From Tanypteryx hageni (taxonomy: Eukaryota > Arthropoda > Insecta > Odonata > Petaluridae), in assembly GCA_028673005.1 (NCBI GenBank), contig CM054113.1, forward strand, positions 66,769,350 to 66,833,349: 64,000 nucleotides of DNA, read 5' to 3'. Under the pieces are notes generated by a model. That model did not search any database, was not told where the DNA came from, and worked only from the letters and a program-made list of their open reading frames with translations. This document shows, piece after piece, positions 1 to 12,109 of the stretch. The position numbers and the translations under genes are program-made. Each line of letters begins with the position of its first letter. Within the stretch, counting starts at the first letter, position 1.

Positions 1-248
1 GTTGGTAGGACATGGGCAACGGAATGTTGGCTCACAAGGTAGTCTCTAGAGTAGAGATCCTAGCTTGTGTAGAATAGCGTGAGCATACCTGGGGTAATAC
101 TGGGTGTTGGTTTTGCTTGTAGCATGACGGCCAAATTGTGCCAAAACTGACCGGTATTGTGCCCTTACCGTTAGAAGGGAATGCTGCATGTGGCACAGGT
201 ACAGTATAGGCTGGTATCCTTGCTTACCCTATTTTTAACGTTACTACA

Positions 249-1331
249 ATGTGCTATACGAATGCCTCGGACGACCAAAACCATGATGGGTGGCATAGGT
301 CGAAGCAGGTTGGCTCATCTGATGATGACCCGGTATGGAAAATTGCAACATGGAATTTAAGAGGTGTGTATGGGAAAGAGAGTGAATTGATGAATGAAAT
401 GGATAAAAGGAGGATAGATGTTTTGTGTGTGAGTGAAACTAAGCGTAAAGGTAGGGATGTGATAGAAATGAATAACGGTAGTTTGGTCTTTTGGTCTGGA
501 GTAGATGAATGTGTGCACGATACTCAAGGTGTGGGATTGATACTGAATAAAAGGGCTAAGATGCATGTGAGAAAGCATGAATTAGTGTCACCAAGGCTGT
601 TGTGGGTGCAGATGAAAGTGGGTGTGCGCAGGATTATGCTTGTTGCATGTTATGCTCTGGTTGATGGTGAGAATGAATATGATAAGAATAAATTTTGGGA
701 AGAATTGAGAGATATTTTGAGTGAGTGTGAACCAGGAGAAAGAGTAATTATGCTCGGAGATATGAATGAATGGGTGGGAGTAAAACGAGAAGGCACGGAA
801 AGGGTCCTTGGACCATTTGGTGACCCAAGAGTGAATGATAATGGTGAAAGCTTGGTGAATGTATGTATGGAAATGGGATTGTTTGTCTCGAACACATGGT
901 TCAAGCACAAGCCAATCCACTTGTATACATGGACAAGAGGGGAAGCAAAGAGTGCGATAGATTTTGTTGTGTATGATGAATGGTTGAGGGGGCTTGTGAA
1001 TGATACGAGAGTTGTGAGAGGTGCAGAATGTAGATCAGACCACTATTTAGTGATCTCTAAAGTAGATCTTGGGAGAAAATGGATTGTGAGAAAGAGGAAA
1101 GGGGAGAAGGTAACTAAAGTAAAAGTGGAAAGACTGCAAGAGCAAATGAATAGGTGGGAATATGAAAGTGTGCTAAAAGAAAGGCTAATGGCCGAAGAGA
1201 GTGAATGGAAGGAAGAAATGAGAGAAGAGAATGTGGAGAAGGCTTGGAACAGATTGAAAGGTATCATCTTGCAGTGTGCTACTAAGGTGTGTGGAACTGC
1301 AGTTGTTGGAAGAATGAGAGGTGATGCATAA
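249..1331 (+). pseudogene. LINE endonuclease domain (EEP family), broken ORF
   Basis: The 360-codon frame carries the endonuclease/exonuclease/phosphatase signature: ATWNLRG near residue 33, VLCVSETKRKG near 58, MLGDMNEWVG near 168, AIDFVVYD near 235 and CRSDHYLVI near 260. In LINEs this domain nicks the target DNA to prime reverse transcription. The frame ends at a stop at 1329-1331, and the following reverse transcriptase lies in another frame, so one original polyprotein has been split. A further in-frame-like stop occurs near 1396. Later conserved parts of the same ORF continue at 1414-3244. Confidence 0.85.
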
Positions 1332-1413
1332 AGTGGCTGTGAATGAGAAAAAGGAGGCAAATGTGAGAATGATTGCTGCTAAGAATGAAAATGAGTGAAA
1401 GGCACTGTATGAA

Positions 1414-2622
1414 ATGTATAAAGAGAAAAGGAGAGCTGCAAAAAAAATTGTGAAAGAGAGTAAAGAACAATTGCGGATGAATGAAGCTGAGAAAATGCAG
1501 AATGATTTTGAGGGGAATAAGAAGTTGTTCTGGAAATGGGTGAAGAGAGCAAGGCAAGGAGTGAGTAAGGGTGTGAGCGGAATTCAAGGAAAGAATGGTG
1601 ATATGGTGTGGAATGGGAGTATTGTTAGGAAGTGTTGGAAAAAGTATTTTGAAGAGTTGTATGGAAATGTTGTGAATGGGTCTAAAAATTCGAGTGAATC
1701 TGCTGGAGTGAATATTAATGAATATGAGGGGATTAGTAAGAACGAGGTAGTTAAAGCAGTGAATATGTTGAAAAATGGAAATGCTGCAGGTGTGGATGGC
1801 ATAACGGGAGAGATGCTGAAGTATGGAGGTGATTGGCTTATGTGTTGGATGTGTGATCTGTGCAATCTGTGTGCAAGGAGTTCGAGAGTGCCTGCTGAAT
1901 GGAAGGATGGTGTAATTGTACCGTTCTACAAGGGTAAGGGAGATAGGACTGAATGTAAGAATTATAGAGCGATTAGTTTGCTGAGTATACCTGGAAAGGT
2001 GTATGGGAAAGTTTTGATTGAAAGAGTACAAAAGGTAACTATGGATAAAATATGGGAAGTGCAATGTGGCTTCATGCCTGGAAGGGGTTGCACCGACCAA
2101 ATATTTGCCCTACAGCAAGTGGTTGAGAAGTGCATGGATGTAAGAAAGAAAGTGTACTGTGCATTTGTTGATCTAGATAAAGCATATGACAGAGTGAATC
2201 GTAATGAATTGTGGAATGTTCTGAGCGAGTATGGAGTGAATGGTTGGTTGCTGAATGCTATAAAAGTAGTGTATACTGGAAGTAGGGCATGTGTAAGGGT
2301 GAATGGCATGATGAGAGATTGGTTTAGAGTTGAGCAAGGTGTACGACAAGGATGTGTCATGTCCCCTTGATTATTTAATGTGTTCATGGATAAATGTGTG
2401 AGACAGGCATGTATGGATATGGTGGGTGCTATGGTTGGTGGAGAGAATGTTCGTGTACTTTTGTATGCTGATGATGCTGTGTTAATGGCTGAGAACCCAG
2501 GAGAATTGCAGAGAATGTTAGATAGCCTGCATGATATGACTGTGAGAATGGACTTAAGGATAAATGTGGCCAAAACCAAGGTAATTGTCTTCGATCGGGA
2601 GAATGAGGTCAATTTAGCATAA
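1414..2622 (+). pseudogene. LINE reverse transcriptase domain, interrupted by a TGA
   Basis: Reverse transcriptase motifs are clear: AAGVDGITGEMLKYG, YRAISLLSIPGKVY, CAFVDLDKAYDRVN (catalytic Asp in FVDLDKA), GVRQGCVMSP and, after a stop at 2368-2370, LLYADDAVLMAE with the YADD active site near 2464. The parts before and after the TGA share one frame, so this is a single nonsense change. Downstream the frame shifts between about 2622 and 2747. The domain would make cDNA at the nicked target site, but these breaks mean it can no longer do so. Confidence 0.85.
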
Positions 2623-2746
2623 ATGGTGGAACAATTGAGGTAGTGGATGAATTTGTATACCTTGGTAGAATGTTCAGTAAAAATGGTCGAGTAGATGGGG
2701 AAATCAAAAGGAGAGTGAATGCTGGTAGAAAGGTGGCAGGGAGTGT

Positions 2747-3244
2747 GTGGTCGATTGCAAAGAAGCGAAAATGTCTGTATACAAGAGTGTTTTAATGCCT
2801 ACCTTGCTGTATGGCAGTAAAACATGGGTGTGTCAGGAGAAGCATAAAAGAAGTTTGAATGCGGTTTGGATGGGGTACATGAGAAGAGTTTGTGGAAAAT
2901 CTAGGAGGGACAAAGTAAGGAATAATTGGGTGATGAACGAATGTGGTATGAAAGCTAGTGTGACAGATCTGTATGAGAGAGGTCTGCTGAGGTGGTTCAG
3001 ACATGTAGAAAGAATGGAGGAGAGTAGAATCACCAAACGAATATATGAAGGAAGAGTGAATGGCGAGAGAGGGAGAGGCAGACAGTGCAAGACTTGGTTG
3101 GATGTGGTTGGTGAGACTCTGAGAAAAAGGGATGTGAAAAGTATGAGGAATAAAAGGAAATGTGTGACTCAGTGTATGAGTGTAAGTGAAGCAAAAGAAG
3201 TGTGCAAGGATAGAAGTGTGTGGAGGAAGGTGGTGGGTTGGTAA
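2747..3244 (+). pseudogene. LINE ORF C-terminal region
   Basis: This 165-codon frame continues the polyprotein after a frameshift. It has the usual end of such LINE proteins: LLYGSKTWV, RVCGKSRRDKVRN, GLLRWFRHVERM and a GERGRGRQCKTW basic segment. It is followed at once by a short 3' untranslated region and a GTT-repeat tail. Its start Met is not meaningful, since the frame is only the remnant of the upstream ORF. Confidence 0.75.
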
Positions 3245-3310
3245 TTGGCAGACATATGGCATGGCTTACCCCGCAAGGGAAAGTGTCAAGGTGTGTTGTT
3301 GTTGTTGTAT

Positions 3311-3640
3311 TTAGGGGCGAGGCCTCTTCTTAAGCACTGACTAATGAAGGAGATGTTCAGAGTTGCCAAGTGTTGAACAATTGACAGTATTTACAGTATA
3401 AAATTGCTATAGTTGCTGTAATCCAGTAGGGAAGCAATCATTTTCTTTTTGTCCTTCTAATTTAGTTCTTTCTCGTGTCAAGTAAACAAATGTACTCTTA
3501 AAATTGTATATTAACTCTTTTTGTTGCTGCTATTTTACTCTATCAATTTGTCTGGTGTTTTAATCTTTTGTTAATTAGTCAAAGAAACAAGATAGAATGT
3601 AGGGAAATAGAGAAATTATGCTTGAGTGCATAAGGCTTAA
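3311..3640. other. No gene seen
   Basis: AT-rich DNA after the LINE tail. I see no coding frame, RNA gene or clear repeat in it. Confidence 0.5.
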
Positions 3641-3893
3641 TATAGAGGCTAATTTTGTGAAGGAGAAAAATTCTGAAGTTGACCGAGAGTCAAATCTAGG
3701 TCTCCATTTTGCAGAGAGGTGCTTTTACCAACTAGGCCACTAATCCAGTCCAGTTCGAAAATGAAGAATTAGACTGACTTGGTAGCATAGTAGGTTAAAG
3801 CATCTTCCTGCACAGTGGGAGACCTGGGTTTGATTTTTGATCAACTTCATAATTTTTCTCCTTTGCAAAGTTGGCATCTAGTAAAAGAACATC
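3641..3893. repeat. Inverted pair of tRNA-like (SINE-type) segments
   Basis: Two copies of a tRNA-like segment lie head to head. On the plus strand (about 3775-3865) TAGCATAGTAGGTTAAAGC resembles box A and GACCTGGGTTTGATT resembles box B. The same pattern occurs on the minus strand at about 3655-3750. Their flanks (AAGGAGAAAAATT and its inverse) also pair, giving arms of roughly 105 bp with many mismatches. They are old tRNA-derived repeat heads rather than functional tRNAs, since the anticodon and acceptor stems do not fold well by eye. Confidence 0.6.
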
Positions 3894-4968
3894 ATTTTTC
3901 AAAGACAAATAGCTTCTCACTAATGAATGAAAAGTGAAAGCTTTCCAATATCAACCCAATCCTCAAGTGACCTCTGCATATGGCTTTTTTACTAGTCAAT
4001 GATCTGATTACCCTACACTTGGAAAGCATTAAATGAAGGCATTTTGATGGAAGTAGTGGCGAAAAAATCAACCTTTATTAATGGAGTTACAATAATAATG
4101 TAAACCATCTTCATCAGATTATAATTTTATTCCACTGAAGGAAAACAAGCTATCAGTTGGTATACACCTTAGAAACAGCATAGATATTTTGAAAACCATG
4201 AGGAATTAATGAAAGGCTGCATACTACAGTTGCATTTTATAGTTTCTGTATGGAAAAAACCCTCACCAACCAAGAGATGTTCCCATGAAAGTTATGTAAA
4301 AAAGATGAAGAGAATCCATCATGGGAATCACTGATATGTCTTGGGTGAAGAGCTATTGGAAAAGGATTTTAATACTTGCTGAGTATTATATAATATTATG
4401 TACATATAAAGATATAATGGTCTGGTGAAGGACAAAAGTAGAATATACTCTTCATACTAGAGAATTTTCGCAGTTAAACACATGAATGATAAACACAAGG
4501 CAGATTTTTCAAAGAAATGAAATTGCCGAGTATTATTTAAAATTTGAATTTTTAGTTTATGAGTACTATTTTAAAATTTTCGAGGGTCCCCAAAATCTTC
4601 CAGAGTACAACTTGGCACTTGCAGGTATATAATTGGCTGCCATTGTCTAACATAATATCGATAAACATATGTGTGTAGCAAATGTTAGAAGTTTTCTTCC
4701 ACTGATTCCTCCACAAAATATTTATGATCTCAAATCAGTGATGCATTTAGGCTTTCAGAGGCCCAAGGTGCAAAGAAAGATTAATTTGAGCTCTTCTCCA
4801 GAATGTGACTCATTTATATAGTGTATGAAAATAAAAATGATGAAAATACATGTGGTTAACAACATATTTAATATTAAAAATTTTAAACTACACCATTTTT
4901 ACCATTACAGCAAAAAGAAAATTGATTTAAAAAACTAAAAAATCAATTGTCATAAAAAATAACAATTA
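3894..4968. other. No gene seen
   Basis: AT-rich sequence with short degraded repeat-like pieces and no convincing reading frame, RNA gene or transposon end until the Tigger terminus at 4969. Confidence 0.45.
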
Positions 4969-6270
4969 CAGTAGAACCTCATAAATCCGGCATTCAAAAA
5001 TCCGGAACTATAAAAAATCGGCATTTTTTTTAAATGTGATGTTTCGCGGGTTGCCTATTCCGCTACAGATTGGTAAACACACCTCGTCGTAAGAAGTTTC
5101 GACCACTTTATAACCAATTTGGAAGCAGCGGTTCTAGGCACATACAAAGTATACATAAAGTAAACTTTTAATGCAGGAAATTGACTTGCTACATATTATG
5201 TTCCCCTTCTTTTTCCGAGCCATACGGCTTCCAGACTTCCCCTCCGTGCGCTCGCTTCCGCCCATGCAAGAATCGTCAGGAAAGTAGTGGAGGTGAGAAA
5301 TTAAGAGAGAGGGTGATTAGGGAAATTTTGTTTTGTACGCAGAAGATTGGTAGATGAGATGGTTTCGCTCTATCAGTATCATCAGTCTGCGCCCACCTAT
5401 GAATACAGTCGTGTTCACGCTCGTTTTTTTTTGTTTTTCAATAGTGTGACAGAGTCATATTCGGTCGCCTTTGAAAAAAGCTGAAAACCCCTCCAGTAAT
5501 ATTATGAAGCGTAAACATAAAAATCTTTCTATTGAACAAAAAGTGGACTTATTAAGAAAACTAGAAAATGGCGCTTCAGTTAAGAGACTTGGTGAAGAGT
5601 ATAGCACGACTTGAAAAACAAAAAAGTGATTTGCTGAAATTTTATGCACACAGTGACACTCCTAAGGCTATGAGTAGCAGAAAAACAATACGCATTTCCA
5701 GAGTCAACGATGTTGCCGAAAAATTTGTAGACGAGTTTGCGATGTTAATTTCAGATGAAAATCTAAGTGCCGAGCAAATACATAACGCGGACGAAACGGG
5801 GTTATTTTGGCGATGTCTTCCTCGGAGCACACTTGCAGCTGGCGAGGAGGATAAGGCATGTGGAGCGGCTGACCGTCCTTGCGTGCATAAACGCAGCAGG
5901 TACGCACAAACTAAAGCTTACCGTGATAGGTAAAAGTGCACGCCCTCGTGCTCTAAAGAGTGTAAAAAATTTACCTGCCCACTATCACGCTAATAAACGT
6001 GCATGGATAACTTCTCAATTAATTTCGGATTGGTTTATGAATCGCTTTGCACCGGAGGCGCGTGCTCATTGTAAATCTGTTGGACTAAGTGACAACTGTA
6101 AAATAATTCTGACATTAGATAATTGTCCTGCCCACCCTGATGCATCGCTTTTGGTATCGGGAAACGTACGTGTGGTTTATTTACCTCCTAATTGTACATC
6201 TTTAATTCAATCCATGGACCAGGGAATATTACAGTCACTAAAATGCTATTACAAACATTTCGCGACCTTT
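4969..6270 (+). mobile_element. Decayed Tigger/pogo DNA transposon
   Basis: It begins CAGTAGAACCTCATAAATCC directly after a TA, the usual terminus and target of Tigger elements. The transposase remnant follows. No matching right terminus is seen. At about 6270 the sequence changes into a different repeat with the text GGGAACCACTGC, like hAT-type termini, so the 3' side was probably lost or replaced. Confidence 0.8.
5504..6270 (+). pseudogene. Tigger-like transposase remnant in three frames
   Basis: A CENP-B-type helix-turn-helix start (KRKHKNLSIEQKVDLLRKL, from 5504) runs into a stop near 5612. A second frame (about 5600-5815) carries the start of the DDE domain, with QIHNADETGLFW holding the first catalytic Asp. 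A third frame (about 5840-6270) carries VIGKSARPRALK, ILTLDNCPAHPDA with the second Asp, and VVYLPPNCTSLIQ. At least two frameshifts and an internal deletion between the DNA-binding and catalytic parts (only ~300 codons remain in total) make it non-functional. It would have bound the element ends and inserted at TA. Confidence 0.85.
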
Positions 6271-6330
6271 TGATAGCCTTTCACGAATCCCTAGAAAACT
6301 TTCACGAATCCACAGGGGATCGCGACCCCC
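6271..6330. repeat. hAT-type terminus-like fragment
   Basis: GGGAACCACTGC preceded by GATCGCGACCCCC resembles the ends of many hAT elements and MITEs, where the text GTTTGGGAACCACTG is common. Only one end is seen. Confidence 0.35.
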
Positions 6331-6404
6331 AGTTTGGGAACCACTGCTTTGGAATATCGGTCTTCAATGTTTTCTGCGGACGTAACCCTCTCAGCAGTTT
6401 TTAA

Positions 6405-7300
6405 AAATGATCGTGCGTCTCCTAGTATAGGGAAAGGGTTTTTAAAAACAATATGAACCCTTATATTTAAAATATTTTTTCCGGAGCCTTAACGAACAGG
6501 ATTTACATTGGTAACAGAATGAACAGTACTTGCACAGCTCGTGTTTATAATTGTGAATACGAAAAAATTAATGTGGCGAATTTCTGGTTTTAGCACATTT
6601 TTTAACGCGGCCAAAATGAGCATGCGCATTCTCTTACTATGAAAAAAACCACGCGAGCACTCAAGAGCTAAATTTCTTCACTGTTAAGCCTGCTCCTTAG
6701 ATGTGGTATGAAAAAGTGCCGAAACGGTTATTTTATTCCATCATTATTTCGTAGGCATGCAACTTTTTATTAACGTAAATCGTTGTTGTAAGATCGTAAC
6801 ATTTGATTCAAAAGTCATAAACGAAAGTGGGCACGAGGAGAATAATCCTTAACGTTTTTGTGTACTGTTTCAAAACCCCTAAAGTCACGTATCCCCGGTT
6901 CAAAGCCCTGGCTCTAGACAAGGGGTCGATAACCTATCGCACGTGAGAAGATTTCACATTGCACGATAAGCGACAGAAAAATTACTACATGAATGTGCGA
7001 GTGTATTATCAGCCCTTTCCAATCCGTTATGGATGAAACCTTCCCCAGACTTGTAATTTTCCCTATATCCTGCCTTCCCACTCAAAGTCGGCGCTTATAA
7101 CTTATCAATCTCTCTGTCCCATCTGTCTTTCGCTCATTTGAGTCTTCTTGTTGTGCTCCGAACAATAAATATTCCGTATTATTTTTAGAACACAAGAACC
7201 ACTTTCTTGAACCTAACGGATTTACTCGCACAATTGGCCTACCCGAACTGAGGAGGAAATAAAAGTTTTTTCTGCATTGCATAATTTCTTCTAATATACA
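6405..7300. other. No gene seen
   Basis: Moderately AT-rich DNA with only short chance frames. Nothing in it was recognised. Confidence 0.45.
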
Positions 7301-8446
7301 TCTGTGTATATAAAAGGAAGTGTTTTGACTCACTGACTGACTCATCAAAAAGATCTCCTACTTCCAGGTTAGCTAGAAAGCTGACATTTGGCAAAGTTGT
7401 AGCTTTTGGGTAACTATCAAAGGAAAAATTGCGAAAAAAATTCTAAAAAATCTCGAAGTGGGTGAAAAGGGAGTTCATTTATTCATTTCCATCTCCCATA
7501 CGAAAAGTATGGAAATTGGTGTAAGGCATTTATAAATGCTTTTTTAAATTACTCAAAATTAAGATACGAAAAAGAAACGGACAAAGTTGTCAAGATAAAA
7601 TAATGGCGTTTCTTATTTTTTAAGACAAAATTTGAATCCGTGCCGAATTAACGGAAATTTAACTATTTAACCTCTAAAAAAGGATAATTTTTCCAGCTTT
7701 CGACAATGTAAAAAATCTTACTACCATGGCAATGATATTTAGTAATTTCTGTGAATTTACTTGCATACACTAGTGGAATTCCTCGACGTATTTAAAACCA
7801 ACATATGCCTCCCATGACAACGGTTTATACAGTTGTTTATTTACTTTTACCAAACAATGAAATCATTAGCGCTGACGCTACGCTGAAGCTTCTGTGCATA
7901 ACTGTTCTTTTCGCCCCCCCATGTCATACCAACACACTTTTTATAGCCAAATTCGATTTCAAACTCCGGAAAATCATTTTGTTTCGTAGATTTGACTTTA
8001 AAATATTCGCGTAACCAATTAGATCCACAAAATCAGCCTTTGCATGAGATAATGTACGGTTAAGCTAAATATGAATATGTATATCTTCAAACGTGTTTCC
8101 ACCGATTGCATCCCTAGAGCTTGCAATTCCTGCCCAACGTTTTAATGTTTTTGAGATTGATTATCACATAATATGATGCAGTTTCTTCCACTGGAAATCA
8201 ATTCGAGTGAAATAACTCTATTTTAAAAATGATCTCATCGATTGTTTATGATTATTTAGTACAAAATAGTCACCAAATTTGTCGATATAGGAAGCGGGAA
8301 AATTTTATTTATTTTTAATACTGCATACCACGAAGCACTACAATAAAAATTAACCTGGTTTCATTACTTGGTTTTATTCTCAAATCTTACTCAATATTTT
8401 TTGTCTTGACTTAAAAACTCGAGCAACGCCGGATAATTTTAGCTAG
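7301..8446 (+). mobile_element. Possible non-autonomous Helitron-type repeat
   Basis: The block starts TCTGTGTATATAAAAGG after an A and ends GGATAATTTTAGCTAG before a T. Together this fits the Helitron pattern (5'-TC, 3'-CTRR, insertion between A and T). The start carries GACTCACTGACTGACTCATC, familiar from abundant insect interspersed repeats. I do not see a convincing 3' hairpin, and no Rep/helicase gene lies inside, so the assignment is tentative. Confidence 0.35.
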
Positions 8447-8734
8447 TACATACTATGGGGCAAGCTGACGCTCGCCAACCCCTTTGCTCACTGTTTCTTC
8501 GTTCCTACCATATACCTATTGGATTTAGATTAGTTTCAAGTGAATATGTTTTGAATATGGGATTCATTGTATATGTGTATTTTATACGGAATGCACATTT
8601 GGTTTCTAATAACAAATTATCAAAAATTATAAATTTAAATGACATTTAACACTTTATTATAAACTACATTTCTAAATATATGATTTTCTGCTCTATTATT
8701 ATTTCCAGTTATTTGTATTTTCAAACCCTGACGT

Positions 8735-9010
8735 GACGTGAGTGAAATGAATATATTTTTAGAGATAAATGCCCGTAACAATGGAATCTTAGTATTGAAA
8801 TGCTAAAAATTTTACAAAACTCGCCCCCCTGGAGTCGAACCCGGGTCTTTTTTCGTATTTTTTTTCGTCATTTAATTTTTATATCTGAATCAAATATTCC
8901 TGCGAAATTTCAACCTTCCATCTAATCAGGAAGTTTGTTAAAACGCGTTAAAAAGTGCCATTGATGACGTCAGCGTTAAACACAAACTCCACCATCTAGG
9001 CTTCTTATAT
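8735..9010. repeat. Interspersed repeat, copy 1
   Basis: This block shares an ordered set of words with 9600-9895: a box-B-like GAGTCGAACCCGGGTC, then CAAATATTCCTGCGAAATTTC, then AGGAAGTTTGTTAAAA, ending ACTAGCG. In the second copy these read AGTCAAATCCGGATC, CAAACATTCCTACCAAATTTC and AGGTAAGTTTGTTAAAA. They are diverged copies of one family, possibly tRNA-related. Confidence 0.55.
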
Positions 9011-9069
9011 TATATATACTAGCGTAATTGCCAGTCAAATATGACGGGTATGCGTGGATTAAGTATTAA

Positions 9070-9390
9070 ATTTAAGGCACTTCTCATTCTTCCTCCTTTT
9101 CTGTCTTCCTCCTCCCTTCCATTCTCCCTTCATCTCTCCCTCTCTGGATAAATAGACTTCCTAGCCTCAATCTCGCCCTAAAAAGACCATTATCTATCTC
9201 TCTCCCTCTCCCTCCTCTGTCTCCCTCCCTCTCTCTTCCTTTATCTCTCTCTTTCTCTCACTATCTATCCCTCCCTCTCCTCTGGAAAAATAGACTTCCT
9301 GTTCTCAATCTCACCCCAATAAAGACCATTATCTATCTATCTCTCCCTCCTTCTTTGTCTCCCTCCCTCTCTCTCCTTTTTTTTCCTTTC
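9070..9390. repeat. CT-rich low-complexity tract with an internal duplication
   Basis: A pyrimidine-rich stretch in which a ~150-bp unit occurs twice: AATAGACTTCCT, then CTCAATCTC, then AAAGACCATTATCTATC, followed by CTCCCTC runs. No coding content. Confidence 0.7.
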
Positions 9391-9599
9391 TCCTTACATA
9401 TGTAGTATAAAGATTGCGACGACAATACAATCTCGAGGTTTAACAATGTCACGGTCGGCAAGGCAACATATCGTTAAAAAGCTTAAAATTTTCCAATAAA
9501 TATGATTTAAACGTATAACTTGTGCAATTTCGAATCGTAAGCAAAATGTGACGATAAGAATAAGTAACGTTATTTATTTTACTTTAAAATGGTCTAGGT

Positions 9600-9895
9600 C
9601 CGAAGAACGTAGGTCAAATATTTCTAATTTTAATTTGCAAAAGAGTAAAAGCCTGTAAGTAGAAAAACTCGATTTTTACGTGTTATCTTATGGGAAATAG
9701 AAATTATCTACTCGAGTCAAATCCGGATCTTTTTTGGGGATTATTTTTCGTAAATGGCTTTTGCTATAAGAATCAAACATTCCTACCAAATTTCAGTCTT
9801 CTACCTACTAGGTAAGTTTGTTAAAAATAGTATTACAGTCGGTCATAAATAGTTCATATTAGTCAAGCGTGACCGGATTTCTTAGCTCACTAGCG
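9600..9895. repeat. Interspersed repeat, copy 2
   Basis: Diverged copy of the repeat at 8735-9010, with the same order of words and the same ACTAGCG end. The following bases contain a second short motif, ACCCGTCAAAAATGACGGG, an imperfect palindrome that is also echoed near 9030. Confidence 0.55.
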
Positions 9896-10099
9896 ACGAC
9901 CCGTCAAAAATGACGGGATGATAATAGTAATCTAAAAATAGAAATTCGAGTTTGTGAAAATTTTCTCCTGGAGATCAAAGCGAATGAAAAATCTTCTTTT
10001 TTAATTTCTCAAACTAAAATTTCTTTAATTGTTTTGTATTGTTTATTTTTGGCAAAACCTGTTTGAAGATTTAATGATTAGTGTAACAGTTGTTTTAAA

Positions 10100-10200
10100 C
10101 ATTGCCGCCCTTAAACCCGGGCAAGCGGGCCCCATGCCCCGGGCCCCGCGCCTCAGGGGGCCCCGCGCTTTGGAGGACCCCCCCTCATCATAGACACAAA
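10100..10200. repeat. GC-rich hAT-type remnant
   Basis: A short GC-rich island in AT-rich DNA with GGGGGCCCCGCGCTTTGGAG. Similar GGCCCC-rich texts are common in the 5' parts of ZMYM1-like hAT elements, and such a transposase relic follows at 10.6 kb, so the two probably belong together. Confidence 0.4.
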
Positions 10201-10584
10201 AAATTATTCAGATAAAAATGAAATATGCAGAATAAAACCAAATAATTATGAATGACCTGCACAACCAAGCGAACGTTACTCTATTTGTATGGGATATGGG
10301 AACGTCTGAATACACCTAAATTAAGCCAGCCAATTGTCCTGGATTAGACGGGATAGTTCCAGATTCCGATAGCCCCGGATCCCCGTATGGCGAAGAGTCC
10401 CGGAAAATGTTTCGCATTCGCCCAACGTGTTCCGCTTGCCCAGCATTTTCATCGAATCGCTTAAGTGCTCGTAGATTTATCGCTCATTGTTAACTATTAT
10501 GAGTCACTTGAAAGTACAACGTATACTCTTGACTGAATACATTGTCGCGGAAGATAAATTTAATAATAACATAAATGCACACTA

Positions 10585-11240
10585 ACTTACTAACAATTTT
10601 AGAGAAAATGGTTTTCTTAAATCGAAAGAAACAGCATATGAAATATGCAACAAAAGTGATATTCCAATAAGATATAAGGAAATGAGAACAAGAAAACGAA
10701 AACGTCTGCATGACTATGAAGATTCACGTTCAAAAGATCCCGAAACTAATTATTACAGAGATTATTTTCTGGCCATTATAGATCAATGTACTCGTATAGT
10801 TTCGATAGAAGAAAGATTTGAACAAATTGAGCAACACACTGCTATTTTCGGTTTTCTGTATAATATTCCAGCATTGAAAATTTTGAAAGAAGAAGAACTT
10901 AAGAAACATTGTATGGATCTAGATATTGCATTAAGGGGCGGAGATAATCACGATTTAAGTGGTAGCGATTTATTTGATGAAATTAAAATATTTTGTAATA
11001 TTTTCTGCAATGATGATAATTTATCGTATGCAACACCATTACAATGAAATATAATTTACATGATATATAAAATTCATGATTAATTTCCAAATGTCAGTAT
11101 TGCTTTAATAATTTTATTGACAATTCCAGTTACTACTGCAACAGCAGAGCGAAGTTTCTCTAAATTGAAATTAATAAAAAATTATTTTAGAACTACAATG
11201 ACTCAAGAAATAAATGGATTTTTAATTGTTGTTTGCTGAG
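10585..11240 (+). pseudogene. hAT (ZMYM1-like) transposase remnant
   Basis: A 121-codon open frame (10682-11047) contains RKRKRLHDYEDSRSKDPET, RVSIEERFEQIEQHTAIFGF-like spacing and LKKHCMDLDIALRGGDNHDL, which match the region before the dimerisation domain in ZMYM1-type hAT transposases. A second piece at about 11110-11240 reads IPVTTATAERSFSKLKLIKN, the hallmark hAT C-terminal dimerisation motif. A stop after the first piece and the missing N-terminal DDE half show it is a fragment. Confidence 0.8.
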
Positions 11241-11289
11241 AGAACCGTCTTAGCGATCGATGTAAACAAAATATACAATGTTTTGCTCA

Positions 11290-12100
11290 GAATTTTCTCG
11301 AATTTTTATCTCCGAAACCATAACTCGTAATTACGTGACCTCGCGGACTTTCTTGTAGTAAATGTTGTTCTCTATTCGAATAATCTTTTTAATCTATACC
11401 TTACAGATCATATAAGAGCTAGGGAGATAAAAGTTTGATATTTCATTGTTGCTTGACGGATGCCATTTAACGAGATACGAGTTTAAGTTTATTAAAGTAA
11501 TTATGTAAAGTGGAAGTTATAATTGACGGATTCCGTTGAAAATCACAATTTGGCGATAAATTTTAATAAAGATCACTCATACCTAATTAAATTAATATCT
11601 GTCCAGCGGTTTAGGAGATGAAAGTTACGACGGGCGGACGGACCAGACGTGCCCATAAGGCGGAACGCTTCGCTGGTAAAGAACGCCTAAAAACGCTTCT
11701 TGACATATTCCAGTCCGAGAGACGAAAATATTCCCTCCCCCTCTTTCCGCCCCTCAACTATATGTTAAACCACTGAATCTCTTAAACTTTCAATTGTCAT
11801 GGCCCCTTGAATATCATGAGGCCTCCTTTGAAAATAGTGACAATAAGAAACTTCAATACAAATTTCTTCATTTTATCTAACTATTAATAAGTTTTATAAC
11901 GTCGTATTTCCTAAAATTTCCTTATAACATTTTATTATTTGTGAAAATTTTCTTTTTTGGCATTTCACCTCCAAATAATTTTTGAGAAACGCTGCGTTAA
12001 ACCAAAGACTAAATCACCGCCTCCTGTGTCAAATGAAGGTAGCTCTCCAACCTTCTACGTAGAAAATATAAATATAAGATATGAAACATTTTTATAAGTA
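11290..12100. other. Degraded repeats, no gene
   Basis: Contains GACGGGCGGACGGACCAGACG near 11628 (a word typical of insect interspersed repeats) and, from about 11790, a hAT-like text with TGGCCCCTTGAATATC and a TTTTTGAGAAACGCTGCG end. No coding frame. Confidence 0.4.
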
Positions 12101-12109
12101 ATGCAGATA

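Larger units (their letters stand above)
1..3310 (+). mobile_element. Decayed RTE/CR1-type non-LTR retrotransposon (LINE)
   Basis: The segment reads, in order, an AP-endonuclease-like domain, a reverse transcriptase and a C-terminal region typical of arthropod LINEs, and ends in a short GTT-repeat tail near 3290-3310. The first ~248 bases look like 5' untranslated DNA and the true 5' end may lie outside the window. RTE-type elements usually end in short tandem repeats like this tail, which favours that clade, although CR1-like elements cannot be excluded. Several stops and frameshifts show it is dead. It is clearly different in sequence from the LINE family further right in the window. Confidence 0.85.

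Noticed and set aside
357..2100. Long minus-strand frames over the first LINE
   Set aside because: They are antisense shadows of the plus-strand endonuclease and reverse transcriptase; their Ser/Thr/His/Phe-rich content reflects purine-rich codons on the other strand.
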